Assembly (NCBI GenBank): GCA_013375385.1
Contig: JABXJY010000052.1
Location: 1-12,411, forward strand
DNA length: 12,411 bases
From: Desulfobacterales bacterium
GTDB lineage: Bacteria > Desulfobacterota > DSM-4660 > Desulfatiglandales > B25-G16
Direction: 5' to 3'
The notes beneath the pieces are model-generated. The model was not told where the DNA came from and ran no database searches. It saw only the letters and a program-made list of their open reading frames with translations. Positions 8,101 through 12,411 of this stretch are shown piece by piece. The position numbers were made by a program, and so were the translations under genes. Position 1 is the first letter of the stretch. Each line of letters starts with the position of its first letter.

Positions 8101-8721
8101 GGCCTGCCTCTTTAGAGAATTCATCTCCCTCTTAATCTCGCCAAGAAGATCTTCCACCCTCCTGAGATTCTCTTTTGTCAGGGATATCTTTCTTAAGGAT
8201 GCCTCTCTTCTCACCTTGTACTTAGTAATGCCGGCTGCCTCTTCCAAAAGAAGCCGTGTCTCTTCTGGCTTTTGCTCTATTATGGAACCGATCTCTCCCT
8301 GGGCAATAATAGAATATGATCTATTGCCCAATCCGGTTCCCATAAATAAATCCTGGATATCCTTTAATCTACATGCTGAATTGTTGATGAGGTATTCACT
8401 TTCACCAGACCTGTAAAGACGCCGTGTAACGGATATCTCACTTGCATCATAGAATTCCTTAGCATCTTCAAGTGTCAGGGTTACCTCAGCCATCCCCAAG
8501 GGCTTTAAAGGACCTGCCCCTGAAAAAATCAGATCTTCCATCTGACGACCCCTCAGCTGCTTGGGGCTCTGTTCACCCATTACCCACCGGATGGCATCAA
8601 CGATATTGCTCTTCCCGCAACCATTAGGCCCAACAAATGCACTGATCCCAGGGGAAATTTGGATGTTCGATTTATCTATGAAAGACTTAAAACCTTGCAT
8701 ATAGATGTTTTTTATTCTCAT
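5167..8721 (-). CDS. smc: Chromosome segregation/condensation ATPase SMC
   Basis: SMC dimers with ScpA/ScpB extrude and organise chromosomal DNA. The 1184-aa protein matches the usual bacterial length. The N-terminal head has Walker A GPNGCGKS (31-38) and the QLRGRQMEDLIFSG segment. Long heptad-rich coiled coils full of E, K, L and R flank a hinge at about 505-665 (GRILGVVADFI through GVIIGG). The C-terminal head has signature LSGGE (1091-1095), Walker B ending in D1119-E1120, a D-loop (APLDEAN) and ITHN-like VTHN. All ATPase motifs are intact. The ATG at 8721 is preceded by GGAGG with 9 nt spacing. scpA and scpB are not in the window. The predicted promoter is at 8825-8853, and ftsY follows. 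Confidence 0.97.
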   Translation of the reverse strand: MRIKNIYMQGFKSFIDKSNIQISPGISAFVGPNGCGKSNIVDAIRWVMGEQSPKQLRGRQMEDLIFSGAGPLKPLGMAEVTLTLEDAKEFYDASEISVTRRLYRSGESEYLINNSACRLKDIQDLFMGTGLGNRSYSIIAQGEIGSIIEQKPEETRLLLEEAAGITKYKVRREASLRKISLTKENLRRVEDLLGEIKREMNSLKRQASKARRYKEVSSEIRHLELVLHAHTYGELSTEKVKREKIINDLVEKDEELEALLSESEKAIETKNLELIEKEEALSTLRESVFSLREEGRKNEDTVRHLSADQERLSQANIRLNEEKKEIGQRLMELQSDSREIDSRVNKLQKSVQETSSLRTHHDSTLKDQRLSLGKVKDEVKEEKPRLIELATNEARLRGEMRNLSDMIHQLEIRKNGLEEESKEIAKKLETLSLLSGEKKERMEAALAQVSSIEKSVQEERAKLKELEEVRRKREFERVAAESELNLFRAQLKTIRGLIETYEGYRSGVRKIMNSHELKTIKEGRILGVVADFIEVEPEFEVAVEAALAEKLQYVIVGSQEDGKEAIEYLRSKDVGRSYFVPLEEFKREKFLDDVEVKLNGFKLLRNHVTVSERFRPLIESFLGNAALVNDLSQAISAWKKDGGIQTLVTPEGDLVDERGVIIGGRLGKDSIGLLRRRRKENELKDALRDKEELISIVESDLGELDVQLDDIRSLIAQLESDRGVYVQQIEGMDKDIFLFEKESEQLIEHSRYAVNQLESLREDEREKRSHITNLEGELSGCLREKEEIERIVAEKEARIEELENAIDDTKESISQLLVRYNQYREEEKGLIREKQRLDQFIREMGTRISKIEEEIHSNRDHYESSLSTEKEVKGELKVIYQKQEGLEKEVNKLEHEYAALREELREEEKKAALLREGMSEIRGKINEARIRDAEIDFQMRGILSQVGKEMGINLQREYKRYLEEDFSRADYELKLSDYKHSKERMGEVNLLAISDYERLRERYEFIAAQRQDLLSSIDSLNNAIRRINRISKELFLSTFEKVDERLKKVFPILFNGGRARLRLIDESLPLESGVLVEVQPPGKRLVHMGLLSGGEKALAAMALLFAIYLIKPSPFIVMDEVDAPLDEANTDRFNELLREIKKSSQVIIVTHNRRTMEMSERLYGVTTDGGNVSKIVSVDLEDYR

Positions 8722-8824
8722 ATTCTTTTGCCTCCATAGCCCTTAGAACAGTATTAATAACAGATCTTAGGATGAGTGTAAAGAGAAAAATACTACATAG
8801 TGTATATTTGATATTGCATGCTCC

Positions 8825-8853
8825 AATATATTGTGGACTTAAGTCGCTGGCAA
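8825..8853 (-). promoter_or_regulatory. Predicted sigma70-type promoter of smc
   Basis: On the minus strand the -35 box TTGCCA (8853-8848, 5 of 6) and the -10 box TATATT (8830-8825, 5 of 6) are separated by 17 nt. The start point would be near 8818, giving a leader of roughly 97 nt. It is probably the main promoter for smc and ftsY and perhaps the SDR and molybdo-enzyme genes. Confidence 0.6.
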
Positions 8854-8859
8854 AAAACC

Positions 8860-8889
8860 TTGACATAATATTGTTTAACTATTTAAAAT
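8860..8889 (+). promoter_or_regulatory. Predicted sigma70-type promoter of the LysM gene
   Basis: A perfect -35 box TTGACA (8860-8865) and a -10 box TAAAAT (8884-8889, 5 of 6) are separated by 18 nt. The start point would be near 8896. The -10 covers an in-frame ATG at 8888, which therefore cannot be the translation start from this promoter. The -35 box is only 6 nt from the -35 box of the opposing smc promoter. Confidence 0.65.
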
Positions 8890-8932
8890 GACAGCAATTA
8901 TTTCTGCTCATAACAGGCTAAAAGACAGCACT

Positions 8933-8937
8933 AGGAG
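8933..8937 (+). promoter_or_regulatory. Ribosome binding site of the LysM gene (decides start)
   Basis: AGGAG lies 7 nt before the ATG at 8945. It supports this start over the in-frame ATG at 8888, which has no binding site and lies inside the promoter. Confidence 0.7.
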
Positions 8938-8944
8938 ATTGTCA

Positions 8945-10741
8945 ATGCGTGTCAAAACTGTAAGAGGCCAAGTTGCCAGCTTTCTCCCCACAATCCTGAT
9001 CTCTCTTACCTGGTTATTTGCACCTTTGGCTCAAGGACAAGAGAAAGACACACTTTCTATCTCCTTAGTTCAACAGGCTACTGTCAAAAGGGTTGAAGGC
9101 ATGGAGGTTGCGTGTGAGCACTACAGGGTAAAGAGGGGTGATTATATCTGGAAAATCATGCGACAGAGAGGATTACTTGAGAGACGAGATTTTCCTGAGC
9201 TCATCTCAATATTGAGAAGCATGAATAAATCTTTGACAAATCTTGATCTTATTCATCCGGGACAGACCATACTAATTCCACTTAACATAACACCAGTTAG
9301 CGAATATGTGGAAGCGGCAGACTTTCCCAGGGAACCAATAACTCGTGTCTCCTCATTGAAAGATATAAGTCTTGAGAACTATGTGGTTAAGCCTGGCAAT
9401 ACTCTGACGATGATCGTCCAGAGCAAATATAAGATACCTGGTGAATATCTCTATGAGTATCTAAAGCTCGTCCAGAAATTCAATCCTACCGTAAAAAACC
9501 TCGATCTCATCTATCCAAATCAAGTTATCAGGCTTCCCATTTATTCCCCAGAGATAGTCAGGATGCCTATTAAGCCTCAGAAGACAGGAAAGATAAAGAC
9601 AGCTTCAAGGGCTGAAAGGATAGAGACGGTTCCAAAGGGGACCAAGATCAGCGCAACTAAGGATACTGGGCAGACCATTTCTTTGAGAAAACAACTGGGG
9701 GATATTTTCAATCAAATGGGCGAGGAGTGGGTTGATACTGGCGAGCAGTTCATTCCCCTGCGCTCAGGCGGCCAGATAAACCTTAAGGCCGAATCTTTTC
9801 CCACCTTAAACTTACGCAGTGGCCTAAGGTTGATTATCGACCTAAAGAATCAACTCCCCGAAGACATTAGCCGGTTGATTCAAGCTGACTGGAAGGATTA
9901 TAGGATTGTACGTCTGGCTGCCGACGATAACCTTGAAGCTGCTCTGGATAAGATCCTTGCAGGCAGTAATTACTACAAGATACTTAAATCCGGGGAGCAA
10001 TTTACAGTAGGTGGGGATGTAGACATTTCCATAGCCGGTGACTGGGTTATTATCCCGCACAGAGGTAAGAGAGATATCACCGATAAAATTGCAGCAATTA
10101 GCCTTATCAGTAATCCCTCTGAGAGGACACCAGGGATGGTGAGGGCATACCTCGAGAAGTTAGGGATAAAGGTAATTGACTATCCGGATTTTCCTGCCCC
10201 TGCCCCCGTGAAAGAAGGTGTCCCCATTAAAAAGAAGATAACCATTGAGGAAAATACCGATTTCCCTCTACCAACCCTCCTATTAACCCTTGCCGGACAG
10301 TCCTTCTCCAGTCAGGTAAAGATTCCTGTCTATAAAGGAGGAGGTTCCGGATTTGATCTAATCATGAAGGCAGATCTATTCTTTAACAGGAAAGGCAAAG
10401 ACTGCATCATAGACTTCACAGGTCTACCGCCTGATATTATATCTTTGCTTAAGAAGCACCAATTTCTTGTTCTCTCTCTTGCCGGGGAGAAAGATCCGAA
10501 CAGGATGACAGAACGAATACTTGACTTCCTTGGGCTGCCATTCGACTCCAAACCACATCACTTTCTGGCCGCAGCCAGGGATGAGGCAAGAAATATAAGG
10601 TTTACCATCCCAGGGATCAGCTTTCATGACCGGGAGGGAAAAAAGATCCTGGCAACCGATAAAAAGATGCAACAAGAGATTGTGTCATTCCTGAGTCAAA
10701 AGGGATATAGCCTCCTTGAGTTAAGCCAACAGGAAAGTTAA
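8945..10741 (+). CDS. Secreted two-LysM-domain protein with duplicated C-terminal region
   Basis: The predicted product is 598 aa. Residues 1-31 form a signal peptide: basic start, hydrophobic run, and a plausible cleavage after AQG. Two LysM-type peptidoglycan-binding modules follow at about 59-113 (YRVKRGDYIWKI ... IHPGQTILIPL) and 145-199 (YVVKPGNTLTMI ... IYPNQVIRLPI), then a basic, Thr/Ser-rich linker (about 205-245). The remaining 350 residues match no domain I recognise. They seem to contain two related units, about 294-414 and 484-594, each with an IID...LP.DI..L segment and ending in a leucine-rich helix plus strand. The role is probably a periplasmic or envelope wall-associated protein; no catalytic motif is visible. 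I chose ATG 8945 because AGGAG lies 7 nt upstream and because the predicted -10 box covers the upstream in-frame ATG at 8888. It is divergent from smc and appears monocistronic. Confidence 0.85.
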   Translation: MRVKTVRGQVASFLPTILISLTWLFAPLAQGQEKDTLSISLVQQATVKRVEGMEVACEHYRVKRGDYIWKIMRQRGLLERRDFPELISILRSMNKSLTNLDLIHPGQTILIPLNITPVSEYVEAADFPREPITRVSSLKDISLENYVVKPGNTLTMIVQSKYKIPGEYLYEYLKLVQKFNPTVKNLDLIYPNQVIRLPIYSPEIVRMPIKPQKTGKIKTASRAERIETVPKGTKISATKDTGQTISLRKQLGDIFNQMGEEWVDTGEQFIPLRSGGQINLKAESFPTLNLRSGLRLIIDLKNQLPEDISRLIQADWKDYRIVRLAADDNLEAALDKILAGSNYYKILKSGEQFTVGGDVDISIAGDWVIIPHRGKRDITDKIAAISLISNPSERTPGMVRAYLEKLGIKVIDYPDFPAPAPVKEGVPIKKKITIEENTDFPLPTLLLTLAGQSFSSQVKIPVYKGGGSGFDLIMKADLFFNRKGKDCIIDFTGLPPDIISLLKKHQFLVLSLAGEKDPNRMTERILDFLGLPFDSKPHHFLAAARDEARNIRFTIPGISFHDREGKKILATDKKMQQEIVSFLSQKGYSLLELSQQES

Positions 10742-10867
10742 TAGCCACCTGTCTCTTATCTCTCACACAGTCCACACAGCACACTGAGTTTTCAATTCTG
10801 TTTTGTGCCAGACCTCCTAGCACCATTGACCAGAGATTCTTCACACGAGCAGCCTGGGGGTGCGATT

Positions 10868-10899
10868 TGAGGCAGTCTCATCAATAGCCTTGCTTTTTT
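10868..10899 (+). terminator. Weak candidate intrinsic terminator after the LysM gene
   Basis: TGAGGC (10868-10873) can pair with GCCTTG (10887-10892), 6 bp including two G-U pairs, with a 13-nt loop, followed by C and six T residues. It lies about 130 nt after the LysM stop. The stem is short, so this is tentative. The rest of 10742-10955 shows no gene or convincing promoter. Confidence 0.3.
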
Positions 10900-10955
10900 C
10901 AGCGGTATTTGAGATGATGTTATGAAAAAACCAACCTCGGAGAAGAGGGATACAG

Positions 10956-11544
10956 ATGCAGTGCAAATATCATCCTGACAGGGTGGCAGAGGTCTTCTGC
11001 ACCAGCTGCAATGCCCCTCTGTGCACGGAATGTGCTGAGGAGACCACCGCAGGGCAGTTCTACTGCTATGAATGTGCCATGCTCCACTCTGTCTCAGAGG
11101 CTGGCATCTCCATTAGGGACAAGAGGGAGAAGAAGAGAGGGGCAAAGAAAGAGGGGGTGGGGCCCCTTTCGCTACTTTGTCGTCCTCTCCTGTGTTCTGA
11201 TCCTGGTGATGTGGGGAGTGATCATCTTCGGTGGCAAGAAGCCACCTCCCAGGACCGCTGAATTTGCCAAGAACGGCAGGGTCCTCCTCTTTATGGTCGA
11301 TGGCGCCGTCAAGCGCTATGCCCTCTATGAAGGAAACCGATACCCTGAAAAGCTAGTAGACCTCATCCCCGGATACCTACCCCTCAGAGACGATGAGGCC
11401 TCTCACCTAGAGCGGCTCTCCTACCGGTTAGACCCCAGGGCAGGCTACCGTCTGTCCCTTGCAAGGGTTAAACCGGGGGAGATGAATATTATCTTAACGC
11501 CCACCGGTGTTGAGTACACTGCCCCATCGGGTGGAGGGGCATAG
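10956..11544 (+). pseudogene. B-box zinc-finger, single-pass membrane protein with pilin-like tail; frameshifted
   Basis: Two overlapping frames make one protein if one G is removed near 11157 (join 10956..11156 and 11158..11544, 195 aa). The first frame supplies C3-x2-H6, C15-x2-C18, C23-x2-C26 and C37-x2-C40, a B-box-like double zinc site, then a Lys/Arg-rich stretch (53-65). The second frame supplies WGPF, a membrane helix (about 72-93), and a domain with a pseudopilin flavour (RYPEKLVDLIPGYLPL, then a Tyr-rich beta region). As read, the first frame continues out of phase to a stop at 11259-11261. GAGG lies 7 nt before the ATG. The inferred topology is zinc finger in the cytoplasm and pilin-like domain outside. 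The stop codon abuts the next gene's ATG, showing coupling to the prepilin. I recall similar fused proteins in Desulfobacterota. A sequencing error in the G run is as likely as a real mutation. Confidence 0.75.
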
Positions 11545-12015
11545 ATGAAACGAAGGGACGGCTTTACCCTCATAGAGATCATGGTGGTAATCGCCATTCT
11601 CGGCATCATGGCTGCCACTGCAGTTCCCCTGTTCAGCAGATACAAACAGCGAACCGTTGGATCTGAGGCTACCGTCATGCTCAGACAGATCCTGGATGCC
11701 GAGATCATGTATTTTCTGGAGCACAATACCTTTTTCCCCAACAATCAGACCTATATCGTAACCCATTCAGGGGCCTCAGCACCGGGGGGTGCACGGGCTG
11801 AGATCTTGGAGTCCCTGAACGTGGCCGTTCCGGTCGGACATCTCCTTAACTTTACTATCACCGGCAGTGGCGATAGCTCTATAGATCTTTATGATTGTAT
11901 AGTAATTATATCATCTCCCCAAAACTCCTTTCCTCTTTTTGCAAATGGAGACACCTTCATCAGGGGAAGGGTGGATAAGACGGGGAAGAGATATATTCTA
12001 GGGAACAGCAAATAG
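11545..12015 (+). CDS. Type IV prepilin / pseudopilin (GFxxxE class)
   Basis: The 156-aa protein has a short basic leader and the prepilin peptidase site at G6/F7 in MKRRDG-FTLIE, with Glu at position +5 of the mature form (E11). The hydrophobic assembly helix runs about 7-29, followed by an amphipathic extension and a beta-rich C-terminal domain with a single Cys (C118), so there is no disulfide loop of the classical type IV pilin kind. This fits a PilA-like minor pilin or a type II secretion GspG-like pseudopilin; the sequence alone does not decide. It would be cleaved and N-methylated by PilD and assembled by an apparatus not encoded here. ATG 11545 directly follows the TAG of the zinc-finger gene, with GGAGG (11533-11537) 7 nt upstream, so translation is coupled. 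Confidence 0.88.
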   Translation: MKRRDGFTLIEIMVVIAILGIMAATAVPLFSRYKQRTVGSEATVMLRQILDAEIMYFLEHNTFFPNNQTYIVTHSGASAPGGARAEILESLNVAVPVGHLLNFTITGSGDSSIDLYDCIVIISSPQNSFPLFANGDTFIRGRVDKTGKRYILGNSK

Positions 12016-12189
12016 ATAGTAATATCCAGCCCTCGGCCATTATGCTATGCCTGTCACAGACCCCGGTGACCTTGAACTGACCGACCAATAATACTGATTT
12101 TCGTATTTTCTCCGTAGACTGTGATTCAGACAGTGGGGGAGGGATGGGCCTAAGTCATTAGCGATCAAAGGATTTCCCGGATACAATGG

Positions 12190-12228
12190 GCGGGGCCGGA
12201 TAAAATTTTGGGTCCCGCTTCATTTTTT
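12190..12228 (+). terminator. Probable intrinsic terminator downstream of the prepilin gene
   Basis: GCGGGGCC (12190-12197) pairs with GGTCCCGC (12211-12218), 8 bp with one G-U pair, around a 13-nt AT-rich loop. It is followed by TTCATTTTTT. It lies about 175 nt after the prepilin stop and upstream of the promoter for the next gene. The segment from 12016 to 12189 contains no gene I can support. Confidence 0.5.
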
Positions 12229-12252
12229 GCTTGAAAACTGATTGCATATAAT
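12227..12252 (+). promoter_or_regulatory. Predicted promoter of the right-edge gene
   Basis: A perfect TATAAT -10 box lies at 12247-12252. The best upstream -35-like hexamer is TTGCTT (12227-12232), which gives a short spacer of 14 nt, so activation or another -35 reading is possible. Transcription would start near 12259, about 23 nt before the GTG start. Confidence 0.4.
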
Positions 12253-12266
12253 ATATATGCATATCA
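12239..12266. repeat. AT-rich interrupted palindrome overlapping the -10 box; possible operator
   Basis: The left arm TGATTGCATATA (12239-12250) and the right arm TATATGCATATCA (12254-12266) are inverted copies that differ by one inserted base, around a 3-nt centre. It covers the TATAAT box and the predicted start point, the place expected of a repressor operator. As RNA it would form only a weak AU-rich hairpin. Confidence 0.4.
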
Positions 12267-12281
12267 GATAGGTGCTGTTTC

Positions 12282-12411
12282 GTGGATGCCAGCAAACTCC
12301 GACAGAGGATCCGCCAGCTGGACAACCAACGCCGAGAGCTTTTGGACCGCGTATTACGGCCCGGTCCCATGGTCGTTGGGAGCCTGTACCAGATGAGACG
12401 AAAATGCGGCA
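12282..12411 (+). CDS. Partial DUF6788-like small protein (N-terminus, truncated by window end)
   Basis: Forty-three codons are visible from GTG 12282; the frame is closed upstream by TAA at 12249-12251 and has no ATG, so GTG is the likely start, with AGGTG about 7-9 nt before it. The peptide has a basic helical N-terminus (KLRQRIRQLDNQRREL), then RPGPMVVGSLYQMRRKCG. The GSLY-x2-R-x-CG pattern recalls DUF6788-type proteins, in which a second Cys-rich stretch (CxC...GPYY) usually follows, and which in my recollection often sit beside transposase genes. The sequence ends before that stretch could be seen. If right, a mobile element may begin here. Function is otherwise unknown. Confidence 0.55.
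   Translation, partial: MDASKLRQRIRQLDNQRRELLDRVLRPGPMVVGSLYQMRRKCG

Noticed and set aside
5201..8416. Several plus-strand reading frames of 60-110 codons opposite smc
   Set aside because: They are antisense shadows of the SMC coiled coil. The compositions are low complexity (Ser, Leu, Phe rich), and there is no ribosome binding site or recognisable motif.
8888..8944. N-terminal extension of the LysM protein from ATG 8888
   Set aside because: The ATG overlaps the predicted -10 box, has no ribosome binding site, and would put 19 polar residues in front of a clear signal peptide.
10922..10978. 18-codon frame (ATG 10922) overlapping the zinc-finger start
   Set aside because: It could be a leader peptide, but there is no ribosome binding site before it and no regulatory motif such as codon runs or paired hairpins.
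11445..11766. Two minus-strand frames opposite the zinc-finger/prepilin junction
   Set aside because: They are shadows of the prepilin helix, with no motif and no binding site.
12110..12140. ACTGT/ACAGT inverted repeat
   Set aside because: It has only 5 bp of pairing and is followed by a G-rich run, so it is neither a terminator nor a convincing element end.
12158..12370. 70-codon minus-strand frame at the right edge
   Set aside because: It overlaps the DUF6788-like start and the terminator region, and is a basic, Ser-rich shadow with no family resemblance.

Overview
The window reads as a chromosomal segment of a free-living, probably anaerobic bacterium. The gene families suggest Desulfobacterota (former Deltaproteobacteria). 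The reasons are a panB gene followed by a Rossmann-type gene, an smc-ftsY pair, a soluble molybdopterin oxidoreductase, and a small B-box zinc-finger membrane protein paired with a prepilin. The lineage is inferred from gene style only; there is no rRNA here.

Left two-thirds (1-8721), all on the minus strand. Read in the direction of transcription the order is smc (chromosome condensation), ftsY (SRP receptor), a short-chain dehydrogenase/reductase, a 701-residue 4Fe-4S molybdopterin oxidoreductase, then, behind a stem-loop and a separate predicted promoter, panB (pantothenate/CoA synthesis) and the first 19 codons of a Rossmann-fold gene that overlaps panB by 4 bp. smc and ftsY are housekeeping genes. 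The SDR and the molybdo-enzyme look like a small redox add-on behind them.

Middle (8722-10741). A compact divergent intergenic region carries two well-formed sigma70-type promoters back to back, one for smc on the minus strand and one for a secreted two-LysM-domain protein on the plus strand. The LysM gene's -10 box covers its first in-frame ATG, so the true start is the later ATG at 8945, which has a good ribosome binding site and opens a signal peptide. The C-terminal half of the protein appears to hold an internal duplication of an unrecognised domain.

Right (10742-12411), plus strand. A B-box zinc-finger, single-pass membrane protein with a pilin-like C-terminal domain is split by an apparent one-base frameshift in a G-rich run near 11157. 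It is translationally coupled to a type IV prepilin/pseudopilin gene. After a probable terminator, an AT-rich palindrome overlaps a perfect TATAAT box in front of a gene that runs off the window and resembles DUF6788-type small proteins.

No tRNA, rRNA, CRISPR array or complete insertion sequence was seen. No gene-free stretch exceeds 300 bases. I did not find a clear-cut new defence or mobile system. The most unusual items are the frameshifted zinc-finger/pilin pair, the duplicated LysM protein, and the orphan Cys-ligated molybdo-enzyme.
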